Below the pieces are notes generated by a model. It saw nothing but the letters and a program-made list of their open reading frames with translations. It was not told the origin of the DNA and did not search any database. A stretch of 64,000 bases of DNA from Vibrio sp. DW001 (GTDB taxonomy: Bacteria; Pseudomonadota; Gammaproteobacteria; Enterobacterales; Vibrionaceae), in assembly GCF_029016285.1 (NCBI RefSeq), contig NZ_CP091975.1, positions 3,710,984-3,774,983 on the forward strand, read 5' to 3'. Every line of letters starts with the position of its first letter. Position 1 is the first letter of the stretch. Positions 7,966 through 22,469 of this stretch are shown here, one piece after another. The translations under genes were made by a program, and so were the position numbers.

Positions 7966-8475
7966 AATTAACCAAAGAAAAGAAGCTTGACGATATTCTA
8001 TAGATTTAGCTATAAATTAACCAATAAAAATAACGCATAAGCAGTATAGTTATGCCAACTAATTCGTTAGATTTTAAATGTTACAGGCGTAACTTAAGCT
8101 GTATATACATACATACTTAAGCTGATTGGTTAGTTTTCTTCTTAGGTTATCTAAGATTCACTATCTAACCCTTCATTCCTCGGAGCGTTATCGAAATCTG
8201 TGTTTTGAATCTAAGATCTAAGTTCATCTGATTATAAACTTCACGATTAGGAGTTACGTTTATTAAATTCGGAACTGCTAAGCATTAGAACGTTCTCTAC
8301 ACAATAAAAAGCTAACCAATTGAGTAACCACTTTAGAGGGTATTCTAAAGCGCCCGGCAAGTTTGTGACCATTTACTCAAGACGTCCCTGTACGCTCAAC
8401 AATGAACCTCTTTGTCCTTTGAGCTCCGCCCCATGGTAATCATATTGTGGATTAGGTCATTTTCCTGATTCATGA
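7966..8475. other. Gene-free interval between crcB and the decayed tRNA region
   Basis: No convincing gene is present. The CTTAAGCTG word occurs twice near 8094-8122. A tRNA-Asp-like remnant lies at about 8312-8350. The rest is AT-rich with no other structure I can support. Confidence 0.55.
8312..8350 (-). pseudogene. Highly decayed remnant of the tRNA-Asp 5' half
   Basis: The string CTAACCAATTGAGTAACCAC followed by GGGTATTCT mirrors CTAACCAACTGAACTACCAC and GGTATTCT, found at the 5' half and leader of the functional tRNA-Asp at 8713-8789. It also resembles the same part of the degenerate copy at 8525-8627. No anticodon arm or 3' half is recognisable. Confidence 0.5.
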
Positions 8476-8503
8476 GAAGCCTCAGCATGTCCGCTGAGGC
8501 TTC
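8476..8503 (-). terminator. Degenerate duplicate of the rRNA operon terminator
   Basis: An 11-bp stem GAAGCCTCAGC/GCTGAGGCTTC matches the stem after the functional tRNA-Asp, but on the minus strand the T tract is broken by CATG. The downstream flank TTAACTTTTCTTGT is also shared with the functional copy. Confidence 0.55.
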
Positions 8504-8524
8504 TTAACTTTTCTTGTGAGCTTG

Positions 8525-8627
8525 TGGCGGAGTGGACGGGATTCTCTCTCTGTGTACAACACGCGCGTCTTCCGGCGTGACAGGTAGGCTTCGCCAAACA
8601 AAAGTGAACCAACTGAACAACCACTCC
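8525..8627 (-). pseudogene. Degenerate tRNA-Asp copy
   Basis: The ends match tRNA-Asp: TGGCGGAGTGGACGGGA at the 3' end and CCAACTGAACAACCACTCC at the 5' end. GGCGTGACAGG of the anticodon arm is also present. The interior is disrupted and lengthened to 103 bases, so a cloverleaf cannot form. Flanks are shared with the intact gene at 8713, pointing to a tandem duplication that has decayed. Confidence 0.75.
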
Positions 8628-8661
8628 TACTACACAGGGTATTCTTTTCTTCTATAAACGC

Positions 8662-8690
8662 AAAAAAGCCCCAGCATTTCTGCTGAGGCT
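8662..8690 (-). terminator. Rho-independent terminator of the rRNA operon
   Basis: On the minus strand a 9-bp stem AGCCTCAGC/GCTGGGGCT (one G-T pair) with loop AGAAAT is followed by TTTTTT. It lies 23 bases after the tRNA-Asp 3' end. Confidence 0.88.
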
Positions 8691-8712
8691 TCTGAACTTT
8701 TCTTGTAAGAAC

Positions 8713-8789
8713 TGGCGGAGTGGACGGGACTCGAACCCGCGACCCCCGGCGTGACAGGCCGGTATTCTAACCAACTGAACTACCACTCC
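8713..8789 (-). tRNA. tRNA-Asp (GTC)
   Basis: The 77-base gene with encoded CCA begins GGAGTGGTAGTTCAG, has anticodon GTC in CCTGTCACGCC, and carries GGTTCGAGTCC in the T arm. It is the distal gene of the rRNA operon, 92 bases after 5S. Confidence 0.97.
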
Positions 8790-8881
8790 ACATGGTATTC
8801 TTACGCTAATTAAAGTCTCATAAACAATGCTTTAACTAGTTTTTGCCTTTATCTTTCCTAAAAAAGATAAAAACGATATTA

Positions 8882-9001
8882 AAACCTGGCGATGTCCTAC
8901 TCTCACATGGGGAGACCCCACACTACCATCGGCGCTGTTGCGTTTCACTTCTGAGTTCGGCATGGGTTCAGGTGGGTCCACAACGCTATGGTCGCCAAGC
9001 A
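8882..9001 (-). rRNA. rrf: 5S ribosomal RNA
   Basis: About 120 bases, starting TGCTTGGCGACCATAGCG and ending CGCCAGG, with the conserved CCGAACTCAGAAGTGAAACG segment. The ends pair into the 5S closing stem. Confidence 0.96.
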
Positions 9002-9121
9002 AATTTGGTCAAGCTTCCTATCACGATAGAAAACTCTAATAATCTGGATTACTGACTTAAATAAAAGTTCACACACATTCAATGTTCTTACATTGAGTCC
9101 ACAAAACCCCTTGGGTGTTGT

Positions 9122-12014
<2,893 letters not shown>

Positions 12015-12398
12015 ATACAACCCCAAAGGGTTTCGCTTACGCGAAATAACAACGAATTGTTATTGTATTAGCAACCAAGGTTTCTATCGTTGCCTCATTA
12101 TTTGAATGAGCGAGACAACATTTTCGATTTTGCCGGACTCAAATATTAAACATCTAACCGAAGTTAGCTGTTTCCAAGAACACTTGAATGTGTGTTGGTT
12201 TGTTATCACCGAAGTGACAACAAGACCCTAGAGTTTCCTTTTAAAAAAAGGATCCAATAGGATTTGAGAACTTTTATTTTGATAAATAATAATCAATTAT
12301 TTATCAGTCAGCTTTCCAAATTGTTAAAGAGCAAAGATTCATCAAATGAACCATTTTTAAATATTCTTTTCTCTATGCAGAGTAAAAACACTTAAAGA
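12015..12398 (-). other. 16S-23S internal transcribed spacer, tRNA-Ala to 23S part
   Basis: This 384-base spacer holds no gene. It contains the second boxA (12322-12332). The remainder is AT-rich sequence flanking the 23S processing stem. Confidence 0.8.
12322..12332 (-). promoter_or_regulatory. boxA antitermination element in the rRNA spacer
   Basis: GCTCTTTAACA on the minus strand is the NusB/NusE-binding boxA. It precedes 23S, as in other enterobacterial and Vibrio rRNA operons. Confidence 0.85.
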
Positions 12399-12474
12399 TG
12401 GTGGAGCTATGCGGGATCGAACCGCAGACCTCCTGCGTGCAAGGCAGGCGCTCTCCCAGCTGAGCTATAACCCC
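12399..12474 (-). tRNA. tRNA-Ala (TGC)
   Basis: The 76-base gene with encoded CCA begins GGGGCTATAGCTCAG. It has anticodon TGC in CCTTGCACG and the T arm GGTTCGATCCC. It lies in the 16S-23S spacer after tRNA-Ile. Confidence 0.97.
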
Positions 12475-12600
12475 ATCAGTTGGGTGTTTTTTTGATAACT
12501 CATTAAACTAAACTGAGAAAATTCTTTTTATGCAAGGCAAGTTAGGAGGAGGCATAATAATAATATGCGACGACTGACTTAACGCGGCAGAAGAAGATTT

Positions 12601-12677
12601 TGGTGGGTCTGAGTGGACTTGAACCACCGACCTCCCGCTTATCAGGCGAGCGCTCTAACCAGCTGAGCTACAGACCC
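12601..12677 (-). tRNA. tRNA-Ile (GAT)
   Basis: The 77-base gene with encoded CCA begins GGGTCTGTAGCTCAG. It has anticodon GAT in CTGATAAG and the T arm GGTTCAAGTCC. It is the first tRNA of the Ile-Ala spacer pair. Confidence 0.97.
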
Positions 12678-12816
12678 ATTCTTGCTTTATGTTTTCTCTT
12701 AGTTGAACGAAGAAAAATCATGACGCAATAACAGAAGATATTTCTGAGTTATCATCTCTTTGCTTTTCTAAACCTATTTCAATCTGTGTGGACACTCATC
12801 ATGCGCAATCATCGTT

Positions 12817-14369
<1,553 letters not shown>

Positions 14370-14657
14370 AAGTTCTTTTTGGCTCAATGAATACTGACTT
14401 TAAATTGCCTTTTACTTTAGATAACCAAAGGTTAAATAATAAAATGTTCTTTAAAGTTCTATCACTCCAACAGAGTGATATTTAAATAACTGTGTTCGAC
14501 GTTAATTCGCTTTCACTTTTAAAAAAATAAAAACAAAGTAAGCATCAAATTAGGTCACTCAGTTCATTGAAACCGTTGTTGATTTCGTGCCCTAAAGCAG
14601 AGAATCATCTTCGATTGCCATCAACGAGTGCCCACACAGATTGATATAGGTTTAAAT

Positions 14658-14668
14658 TGTTAAAGAGC
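14658..14668 (-). promoter_or_regulatory. boxA antitermination element in the rRNA leader
   Basis: GCTCTTTAACA on the minus strand lies between promoter P2 and 16S, identical to the spacer boxA. Confidence 0.85.
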
Positions 14669-14713
14669 GTTGCTTCGATATTCCCGTTAAGGTCTGTCTT
14701 AAGCAAGGCGGCC

Positions 14714-14741
14714 ATTCTAGCGATTTCACGTGAAGTGTCAA
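14714..14741 (-). promoter_or_regulatory. rRNA operon promoter P2
   Basis: On the minus strand TTGACA (14741-14736) and TAGAAT (14719-14714) are separated by 16 bases. The spacer contains the 10-base palindrome TTCACGTGAA at 14725-14734, whose core is shared with parS. Confidence 0.75.
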
Positions 14742-14862
14742 ACACTTTTTTATTTATTTTTCACTTTACAAAAAATGAGAATAAACTTCGTTTCACTAGG
14801 CTGTTCACCTAACTGACATTCTGCGCTAACCCTTGTGGGCTGTGCCGTGTCAGTGTTGGCGC

Positions 14863-14890
14863 ATTATAGAGAGCTCAAGGATATTGGCAA
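14863..14890 (-). promoter_or_regulatory. rRNA operon promoter P1
   Basis: On the minus strand TTGCCA (14890-14885) and TATAAT (14868-14863) are separated by 16 bases. A GCGCC discriminator follows, typical of stringently controlled rrn P1 promoters. Confidence 0.88.
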
Positions 14891-15011
14891 CCCCTTTTTT
14901 AGGATTTTTACGATTTATTTACTGTTTGGACAGTTTTCATCCACTAAAGGCCAGTTTTACTAACTTTACTATTTGCATATACTCTATATAAGTAAATAAA
15001 AGGGATAAATG

Positions 15012-15560
15012 ATGAGCAAATTGAAAAGCTTTAAAGGAATACACCCTGAAATTGGTACCTCCGTGTATATAGACGAGACTTCAGTTTTAGTTGGTGATGT
15101 AAAGGTTGGAGATGATTCGAGTATCTGGCCTTTTGTGTCAGCTAGAGGCGACGTTAATCATATTCATATAGGTCAACGCTCAAATATCCAAGATGGCAGT
15201 GTGTTACATGTTACTCATAAGTCAGAAGACAATCCCAGGGGTTACCCACTCATCATAGGAAACGACGTAACCATTGGACACAAAGTAATGTTACATGGAT
15301 GCACAATTAACGATTGTGTACTTATCGGTATGGCTGCCATTGTTTTAGATGGTGCCACGATAGAGGAAAATGTCATGATTGGTGCAGGTAGCCTAGTACC
15401 ACCAAATAAGATATTAGAAAGTGGCTACCTCTATGTCGGCAGCCCAGTTAAACAAGCCCGACCTTTGAAAGAACAAGAACTGGCCTTTTTAAAGAAATCG
15501 GCAGATAACTATGTAGCAAATAAAAACGACTATCTAGAACACGTCAACCCTATTAAATAA
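15012..15560 (+). CDS. yrdA: Gamma-class carbonic anhydrase family protein (YrdA-like)
   Basis: This 182-residue protein is a left-handed beta-helix of the gamma-carbonic anhydrase family. Hexapeptide repeats span about residues 15-140, and the zinc-ligand histidines appear in HVTHKS, IGHKVMLHGC. The ATG at 15012 is preferred over 15009 because AGGG is then 7 bases away. It is convergent with the DUF1488-aroE unit, the same neighbourhood as E. coli yrdA. Catalytic activity is not assured, as many family members are only weakly active. Confidence 0.9.
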   Translation: MSKLKSFKGIHPEIGTSVYIDETSVLVGDVKVGDDSSIWPFVSARGDVNHIHIGQRSNIQDGSVLHVTHKSEDNPRGYPLIIGNDVTIGHKVMLHGCTINDCVLIGMAAIVLDGATIEENVMIGAGSLVPPNKILESGYLYVGSPVKQARPLKEQELAFLKKSADNYVANKNDYLEHVNPIK

Positions 15561-15816
15561 TTTCAACTTGATCGAGGTCGTTAAAGCGTTCGTCCTCGAT
15601 CATGTCTTCGGCTATCTCTTCAATATCGAATCGATACTCAGAAAAAACATCTAAAATAATATCTGAATGTAGCTCAATGGTTCCTGACATCGCTGTCAGT
15701 CGTTGTCGTGAGATAGTGCATTTAATTAACGAACCCGCCTGTTGCGCAGTAAATTCTACAACCTCTCGTTTGTCATTCCATTCTTGGATATCAGAGAACA
15801 ATATCGATTGATTCAT
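15553..15816 (-). CDS. yrdB: DUF1488 family protein (YrdB-like)
   Basis: This 87-residue acidic protein begins [14 protein letters not shown] and matches YrdB/DUF1488 in size and position. A longer frame reaching 15885 is open, but GGAGGGTCAG is a strong ribosome binding site for the ATG at 15816, which overlaps the aroE stop as TAATG. It is translationally coupled to aroE. Its function is unknown. Confidence 0.85.
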   Translation of the reverse strand: MNQSILFSDIQEWNDKREVVEFTAQQAGSLIKCTISRQRLTAMSGTIELHSDIILDVFSEYRFDIEEIAEDMIEDERFNDLDQVEII

Positions 15817-16649
15817 TACTGACCCTCCAAATTTTTTCGAAGCTCTCTTAGTATCTGTTTGGTTCCCGGACGTAGCCCTCGCCACAGCATAAAACTTTCG
15901 GCCGCCTGACCAACCAACATACCAAGCCCGTCATGAATCTGTGCAACACCATTCTCCCTTGCCCATTGGTTAAAGGTGGTCATCCCTGCGCTATAGGTCA
16001 TATCATAAGCGACAGTGTTCGCACCAAAAATTTTAGGGCTGATACTCGGAACTTTTTTGTATAGGCTAGCAGAAGTTGAATTGATAACCACATCAAATGG
16101 ACTATCTATTTCATCTATATATTCCGTAGTGACATTACCGAAAGGTGTAAATATCTGGGCAAGTTGTTCTGCTTTCTCGAATGTTCGATTGACTAAGGTA
16201 AGCTTACTTGGTTTTTGATCTAATAAAGGTTTAATCACGCCCCTCGCAGCTCCGCCAGCGCCGAGTAACAAAATACGGCGACCTTCTAGTGGCACTTGAT
16301 ACTGAATAAGATCCTGAACAAGACCCTCACCATCTGTGTTATCGCCGATTATCTCACCATCATCGAGCTTTTTAAGCGTATTGACCGCGCCAGCCAATTC
16401 CGCTCGTTTAGTCAGCCTATCAGCAAATTGAAATGCTTCTTCCTTAAATGGTGCCGTAATATTGCACCCTCTCCCCCCTTCCCTGAAGAACCGCTCCACG
16501 GCGGTTAAAAAAAGACCGACTTCAGGTCCACAGCTTGAATACTCCATGTTTTGCGCAGTTTGTCTCGCAAACAGAGTATGAATAAAGGGAGATTTGCTTT
16601 GTGAAATTGGGTTGCCAAATACGAGGTATTTATCAGTGGTACCAGCCAT
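15816..16649 (-). CDS. aroE: Shikimate 5-dehydrogenase
   Basis: This 277-residue enzyme reduces 3-dehydroshikimate with NADPH in chorismate synthesis. It has the substrate-binding [12 protein letters not shown] (about residues 13-24), the NTLKK and DNTDGEG segments, the dinucleotide loop GAGGAARGV (about 130-138) and the C-terminal [18 protein letters not shown]. The order tsaC-hemF-aroE-yrdB is compact, but a hairpin terminator sits between hemF and aroE, so aroE may also have its own promoter. Confidence 0.97.
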   Translation of the reverse strand: MAGTTDKYLVFGNPISQSKSPFIHTLFARQTAQNMEYSSCGPEVGLFLTAVERFFREGGRGCNITAPFKEEAFQFADRLTKRAELAGAVNTLKKLDDGEIIGDNTDGEGLVQDLIQYQVPLEGRRILLLGAGGAARGVIKPLLDQKPSKLTLVNRTFEKAEQLAQIFTPFGNVTTEYIDEIDSPFDVVINSTSASLYKKVPSISPKIFGANTVAYDMTYSAGMTTFNQWARENGVAQIHDGLGMLVGQAAESFMLWRGLRPGTKQILRELRKNLEGQ

Positions 16650-16671
16650 ATCCTTGCCTACTGTAATAAAT

Positions 16672-16697
16672 AAAAAGGGCCATCTAAGATGACCCTA
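16672..16697 (-). terminator. Terminator between hemF and aroE
   Basis: On the minus strand a 9-bp stem (AGGGTCATC/GATGGCCCT, one mismatch) with loop TTA is followed by TTTTTATT. It lies downstream of hemF. Confidence 0.7.
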
Positions 16698-16724
16698 TCA
16701 TTTCAAGTTCGCTTAGCCAATAAC

Positions 16725-17639
<915 letters not shown>

Positions 17640-17675
17640 TCACCGCAGATGTAATTTTAATCACTGTAGATACCG

Positions 17676-18233
17676 CTATCCATGTCTTAATATTGTAGAA
17701 CTACATGCATCTCTTATCTCTGAAGGTTTACTTCTACCTCCAGTATTGCCTTCCAACACAATAACACCAGTATTCCCAAGTTGAGCAGTAACTTCTTCTG
17801 TCGTCATGCACGCTGGTTGCCCCGATAGGTTCGCACTTGTCGAGGTAATTGGTTTCCCAAACGCCATACAAACTTTTTGAGCCAACGGATGATCGGTCAC
17901 CCTAACCGCCACCGTATCGAACTGACCCGTAACGAGATTAGATGTCAGGTGACTAACAGGCATAACCCAAGTAACTGGTCCCGGCCACGATTCTTTAATT
18001 TCAATTAATCGTTCAGTACTCAATGAAGAGGTGTCAATGTAAGGAGCAAGCTGTTCGTAGGTGGCCGCAACTAATATAAGTCCTTTTTCTACGGCTCTTT
18101 TTTTTACATCGAGAAGCTTGTTTATTGCTTCATCATTATCTGGATCGCAGCCTACACCGAAAACACCCTCTGTTGGATAGGCAATTACGTTACCACTCAT
18201 TAACGCTTCAATTACTTGGTCAAAGTTACTCAT
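17676..18233 (-). CDS. tsaC: Threonylcarbamoyl-AMP synthase
   Basis: This 185-residue YrdC-domain protein makes threonylcarbamoyl-AMP for the t6A37 modification of ANN-decoding tRNAs. The domain shows AYPTEGVFGVGCDP (about residues 18-31), KKRAVEKGLILV, WPGPVTWVMP and STSANLSGQPA. It is the stand-alone TsaC form rather than the longer Sua5 form. It heads the minus-strand set tsaC-hemF-aroE-yrdB. Confidence 0.95.
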   Translation of the reverse strand: MSNFDQVIEALMSGNVIAYPTEGVFGVGCDPDNDEAINKLLDVKKRAVEKGLILVAATYEQLAPYIDTSSLSTERLIEIKESWPGPVTWVMPVSHLTSNLVTGQFDTVAVRVTDHPLAQKVCMAFGKPITSTSANLSGQPACMTTEEVTAQLGNTGVIVLEGNTGGRSKPSEIRDACSSTILRHG

Positions 18234-18314
18234 TTTTCTACTTTATGGCCCCAATACTCATCTTAGTGTACAAATTCTTATGCTAAGCCGCTAATGACTA
18301 TTTAAAAATAACTA

Positions 18315-18330
18315 ACGCAAACGTTTTCCT
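18315..18330. promoter_or_regulatory. PurR operator upstream of purE
   Basis: ACGCAAACGTTTTCCT matches the PurR palindrome ACGCAAACGTTTGCGT at 14 of 16 positions. It overlaps the likely -35 region of a promoter whose -10 is TATAAT at 18347-18352, so binding would block purEK transcription. Confidence 0.8.
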
Positions 18331-18403
18331 TGTGTCATTTTAACCTTATAATGCGCGGAAAATATCAACTAACAATGAATGAACTAATTTGTAGGAGTTA
18401 GCG

Positions 18404-18889
18404 ATGAAAGTCGGAATTATTATGGGTTCTAAATCAGATTGGCCCACCATGAAACTTGCTGCTGAAATGTTAGATCTATTTGGTGTAGCTTACGAAACAA
18501 AAGTTGTTTCGGCTCACCGGACTCCGCAGCTATTAGCTGATTATGCAAACAGCGCAAAGGAACGCGGGCTAAAGGTCATCATTGCTGGCGCTGGTGGTGC
18601 GGCTCATCTTCCTGGTATGGCAGCGGCCTTCACTTGTTTACCAGTATTAGGTGTCCCCGTTCAATCCCGTGCATTAAAAGGAATGGACTCACTATTATCG
18701 ATTGTCCAGATGCCAAAAGGTATTGCAGTTGGAACGTTGGCGATTGGCGAAGCAGGTGCAGCAAATGCAGGTATACTCGCAGCACAAATAATTGGAACGA
18801 ATGATGAAGCAGTAATGGCAAAAGTAGAAGATTTTCGTAAAGAGCAAACCGAAACCGTTTTGGCGAACCCTAACCCTGCAGAGGATTAA
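18404..18889 (+). CDS. purE: N5-carboxyaminoimidazole ribonucleotide mutase
   Basis: This 161-residue class I PurE moves the carboxylate of N5-CAIR to CAIR in purine synthesis. The motifs [10 protein letters not shown] (about residues 7-16), SAHRTP (about 39-44) and [10 protein letters not shown] (about 66-75) hold the active-site Ser, Asp and His. purK begins five bases after its stop. A PurR operator precedes it. Confidence 0.97.
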   Translation: MKVGIIMGSKSDWPTMKLAAEMLDLFGVAYETKVVSAHRTPQLLADYANSAKERGLKVIIAGAGGAAHLPGMAAAFTCLPVLGVPVQSRALKGMDSLLSIVQMPKGIAVGTLAIGEAGAANAGILAAQIIGTNDEAVMAKVEDFRKEQTETVLANPNPAED

Positions 18890-18894
18890 TACTA

Positions 18895-20037
18895 ATGCAC
18901 GTTCTTGTACTAGGTGCTGGCCAATTGGCCAGAATGATGTCACTAGCTGGGGCTCCTCTCAATATTCAAATCTCTGCATTTGATGTGACGAGTGAAAATA
19001 TTGTCCACCCTTTGACTCAAGCACTACTTGGCCACGGGTTAGAAAACGCTATCGATCAAGCCGATGTTATCACAGCCGAATTCGAGCATATTCCGCATAA
19101 CATTTTGGATATTTGCCAAGCAAGTGGAAAGTTTCTACCTAGTACTGAAGCCATTAAGATTGGTGGTGACCGTAGATTAGAGAAAGCCTTATTAGATAAA
19201 GCGGGCGTAGCTAACGCCAAATACCACGTAGTAAATACACAAGAGGACTTTGCAAAAGCCATCGAAATAGTCGGTATGCCCATGGTTTTGAAAAGCACGC
19301 TCGGAGGTTATGACGGAAAAGGCCAGTGGCGACTCAAGAGTCACTCAGAAGCAGACAATATTTGGCCCGAAGTAAAAGCTTGCATCGCTGAATCACCAAA
19401 CCAAGCCATCGTTGCAGAAGCGTTTATACCATTTGATCGAGAAGTTTCTCTAGTAGGAGCCAGAGGTAAAGATGGCAAAATTGCTGTTTATCCACTTGCG
19501 GAAAACATCCATACCAATGGTGTTTTATCTCTTTCTACCGCAATAATCGACCCAGCCCTACAATCACAAGCTAAGCAAATGTTTACCAACGTAGCAAAGA
19601 CATTAGACTATGTTGGCGTACTCGCTTTAGAGTTTTTCGATGTTGGCGGTAAATTGCTAGTCAATGAAATCGCTCCACGAGTACACAATTCTGGACATTG
19701 GACTCAACAAGGCGCAGAAGTATGCCAATTTGAAAATCATCTACGGGCGGTTTGCGGACTACCACTAGGTGGCACCAATCTAATTCGACCAACAGCGATG
19801 ATAAATATTCTCGGTGAAGACTCGCTTCCAACGGGAGTATTAAAAGAACAAGCATGCCATATTCATTGGTATGGCAAAGATAAACGCCCGGGAAGAAAGA
19901 TGGGACACATCAATGTCAGTGCTGACAATTACTATGAACTAAGTGAGCAATTACTTACCCTATCAGAGATACTGGATGAGGCTTCATTTCCTGCCCTCAA
20001 ACACTACGCTATCAAACTAGAGCACAGCGGGAACTAA
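18895..20037 (+). CDS. purK: N5-carboxyaminoimidazole ribonucleotide synthase
   Basis: This 380-residue ATP-grasp enzyme carboxylates AIR with bicarbonate and ATP. It has the N-terminal [10 protein letters not shown] dinucleotide-like loop, the ATP-grasp core around [13 protein letters not shown] (about residues 135-147), [11 protein letters not shown], and the Mg-binding [14 protein letters not shown] (about 258-271). It is co-transcribed with purE. A strong bidirectional terminator follows. Confidence 0.97.
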   Translation: MHVLVLGAGQLARMMSLAGAPLNIQISAFDVTSENIVHPLTQALLGHGLENAIDQADVITAEFEHIPHNILDICQASGKFLPSTEAIKIGGDRRLEKALLDKAGVANAKYHVVNTQEDFAKAIEIVGMPMVLKSTLGGYDGKGQWRLKSHSEADNIWPEVKACIAESPNQAIVAEAFIPFDREVSLVGARGKDGKIAVYPLAENIHTNGVLSLSTAIIDPALQSQAKQMFTNVAKTLDYVGVLALEFFDVGGKLLVNEIAPRVHNSGHWTQQGAEVCQFENHLRAVCGLPLGGTNLIRPTAMINILGEDSLPTGVLKEQACHIHWYGKDKRPGRKMGHINVSADNYYELSEQLLTLSEILDEASFPALKHYAIKLEHSGN

Positions 20038-20040
20038 AAT

Positions 20041-20075
20041 AAAAAAACGGCGCTATCTGCGCCGTTAGTTTTTTT
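20041..20075. terminator. Bidirectional terminator between purK and the zinc-finger gene
   Basis: A stem AACGGCGC/GCGCCGTT with loop TATCT is flanked by A and T runs. It serves the convergent genes and overlaps the last codons of the minus-strand one. Confidence 0.88.
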
Positions 20076-20640
20076 GAATATGCTGACATTTTCGCTCGGC
20101 ACATTGAAGACCAACTCCCTTAGAGCCGTTTTTTTCAACTAAAAGGGGATACCCGCAGTTTTCACATTTACCGTTCTTAGGCGGTTGATTAACTGCAAAT
20201 TTACATTCGGGATAATTATCACAAGCCCAAAAAATCTTTCCAAAACGAGATTTTCGCTCGACAAGATGACCCCCAGCACAATCAGGGCACTTAAACGACT
20301 CTGTTTCTTCTTCGCTGGGCTGATCAAGTGATTCAATATGATGACATTCAGGATAACCGCTACAGCCAATAAACATGCCATAACGACCTTGTCGAAGAAC
20401 CAACTCGTTTTCGCACTCAGGACATGGGATACCTAAAGGCTTAACGATATGTCCGTCATTATTATGAAGCGTTTTGATGTACTCACAATCGGGGTAGCGA
20501 GTACACCCAAGAAATCGTCCTGATTTTCCATGTCGAAGGGCAAGCTCTCCTCCATGTGTATCTCCACATAAAGGGCAAGAATCATGCTCTAGTGCATGTT
20601 CATGTGCTTCAAATAGCTGGTTATTTATCTTTCCGCTCAT
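20065..20640 (-). CDS. yrdD: Topoisomerase I-type zinc-finger protein (YrdD-like)
   Basis: This 191-residue protein consists of repeated topoisomerase I C-terminal zinc ribbons: CPLCGDTHGG...CTRYPDC, CPECENEL...CSGYPEC and CPDCAGGH...CDNYPEC, plus a fourth CENCGYPL...CAERKC. There is no topoisomerase catalytic domain. It probably binds nucleic acid. It is the third gene of dprA-smg-yrdD, 20 bases after smg. Confidence 0.9.
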   Translation of the reverse strand: MSGKINNQLFEAHEHALEHDSCPLCGDTHGGELALRHGKSGRFLGCTRYPDCEYIKTLHNNDGHIVKPLGIPCPECENELVLRQGRYGMFIGCSGYPECHHIESLDQPSEEETESFKCPDCAGGHLVERKSRFGKIFWACDNYPECKFAVNQPPKNGKCENCGYPLLVEKNGSKGVGLQCAERKCQHIQKN

Positions 20641-20660
20641 ACATGCCTTGACGATCCAGT

Positions 20661-21134
20661 TTAGTGTAATATGCCCGTTTCTGCGGTATAGAGTAACTCT
20701 TCCATAAGCGTATAAGCATTCTCATTTCCAGGTACATTAAACAGCACCATTAAAATGATCCATTTTAAATCATCAAGCAGTAGCTCTTGTGTTTCTAACC
20801 CCATAACCCGATCAATAACCATCTCTCGAGTTTCAGTTGTTAACACATTAACCTGTTCTAAAAAGAGTAAAAAACCTCTGTTCTTAACATCAAGGCGACA
20901 TTTTTCGTCTTCAGTGTAGATTCTTGTCGAGGTTGACGCGCCCTTTGCAATCGCAGAACGCTGATCACTCTGTTGAAGCGCCGCCAAATCTTCGAGCCAA
21001 TCGAGCGCCTTATAGATTTCCTCTTGGTGGAAACCCGCCCTTAGTAACTCATCTTCAAGTTCGTCTTGGTCGACTATTAACTCTGCATCATTATGGATGT
21101 AGGTTTCGAACAGATACATCAAGATGTCCATCAT
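20661..21134 (-). CDS. smg: Smg family protein (DUF494)
   Basis: The 157-residue product starts [16 protein letters not shown] and matches E. coli Smg along its length, including [21 protein letters not shown] and [22 protein letters not shown] precedes the first of two ATGs. It starts two bases after the dprA stop. Its molecular role is unknown. Confidence 0.93.
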   Translation of the reverse strand: MMDILMYLFETYIHNDAELIVDQDELEDELLRAGFHQEEIYKALDWLEDLAALQQSDQRSAIAKGASTSTRIYTEDEKCRLDVKNRGFLLFLEQVNVLTTETREMVIDRVMGLETQELLLDDLKWIILMVLFNVPGNENAYTLMEELLYTAETGILH

Positions 21135-21136
21135 AG

Positions 21137-22243
21137 CTAACCCCTCCTCGTTCGAATATAACCGCCAGATACAGCTGCAACATGCCCCTGAAGTTCTAGC
21201 TCTAGAAGCTGCATCATAATTTCATTCACTGGGATATGGGTCCTCTGTGCCAAAATATCAACCGATACAGCTTCTTCTCCCCCTACGTTAGCCAAGAGTG
21301 CCGAAAATGGCAATTGCTCTTTTTCATCTTCAGTAGAAAATAGCTCTCTTTGATTGTTAATCGACCAGTTCAACAAACTGTCTATCTCTTTCAGCATATC
21401 ACTTGAGGACTGAACAAGGCTTGCTCCCTCTTTTATTAGCGAATTTCCTCCCTTGGCGTGAGGATTATGAATAGAACCTGGCAGCGCAAATACTTCTCTA
21501 CCCTGATCATTCGCATACCTTGCCGTGATCAACGAACCGCTTTTTTGCGCAGCCTCGACAATAAGCACACCTAAAGACAGTCCACTAATGATTCTATTTC
21601 TACGAGGGAAGTGTTCGGGTTTAGGTAACCCATTAGGTCTAAACTCCGATACCAAAGCACCATTTTCTATAATTCTTTCCGAAAGGTCACGATGCTTAGC
21701 AGGATAAATACTCTCTAAACCCGAACCAAGCACTGCAATTGTTTTTCCTCCCGCTTTTAGAGCACCATCATGCGCGTGACCATCAATACCCAATGCTAAC
21801 CCACTAGTAATCGTTATTCCCTTACGAGCCAAGTCACCAGAAAAAGCTTTCGCATTATTTAAACCATCAACGCTCGCATTTCGACTTCCAACGATGGCAA
21901 TTTGTGGCTCAGACAGACAATCAACATCCCCTTTGATAAACAAGATAGGAGGAGGGAGCCCGATTTTCTTGAGGAGTTCCGGGTAATCATTATCGATTAA
22001 AGTCATCACTCTATTAGCTGAACCGGATTGTTGCCATGAAAGACAATAATCCACATCTTTCGCCGCATCTCGTTTGATGTAATCGATCTGTTGTGGTTTT
22101 AACCCTAAGTATTCTAATTCTTTTCGAGAAAAACTGACGATATTCTCCGGAGAAGAAATAGCAACTAACTTACTGAAATTACGACTACCTATATAGGGGG
22201 TAAAACTAAGTGTTAACCATGCCGAAAGCGTTTTTTCACACAT
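21137..22243 (-). CDS. dprA: DNA-processing protein DprA (Smf)
   Basis: This 368-residue protein loads RecA onto incoming single-stranded DNA in natural transformation. A SAM-like N-terminal region is followed by the extended Rossmann fold with VGSRNAS (about residues 117-123), [13 protein letters not shown] and [12 protein letters not shown]-terminal winged helix follows (about 310-365, [18 protein letters not shown]). It heads dprA-smg-yrdD and is divergent from def. Natural competence is well known in Vibrio. Confidence 0.95.
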   Translation of the reverse strand: MCEKTLSAWLTLSFTPYIGSRNFSKLVAISSPENIVSFSRKELEYLGLKPQQIDYIKRDAAKDVDYCLSWQQSGSANRVMTLIDNDYPELLKKIGLPPPILFIKGDVDCLSEPQIAIVGSRNASVDGLNNAKAFSGDLARKGITITSGLALGIDGHAHDGALKAGGKTIAVLGSGLESIYPAKHRDLSERIIENGALVSEFRPNGLPKPEHFPRRNRIISGLSLGVLIVEAAQKSGSLITARYANDQGREVFALPGSIHNPHAKGGNSLIKEGASLVQSSSDMLKEIDSLLNWSINNQRELFSTEDEKEQLPFSALLANVGGEEAVSVDILAQRTHIPVNEIMMQLLELELQGHVAAVSGGYIRTRRG

Positions 22244-22469
22244 TAATAACCTCTCTCTAGTGCAGATTTAGATCGAACTGGTATACAAAAAAAAGAAGAG
22301 ACTAAAAAAAATACTAATTTCGAGTAAAAAAAGAGTAAAATAGTCAGATCGTGGCTTTTATTCCTGAATATTGAGATTTCAGGATGCTGTCATTTGATCT
22401 ATTAAATGTCTAGAATTGCGTTATTCACTGTTTCGCGGTTTGGACACAGTTCAATTTTTAGAGTTATTT

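Noticed and set aside
7966..8040. Fluoride riboswitch upstream of crcB
   Set aside because: Expected from the gene family, but I could not find the conserved pseudoknot segments in the sequence upstream of the start.
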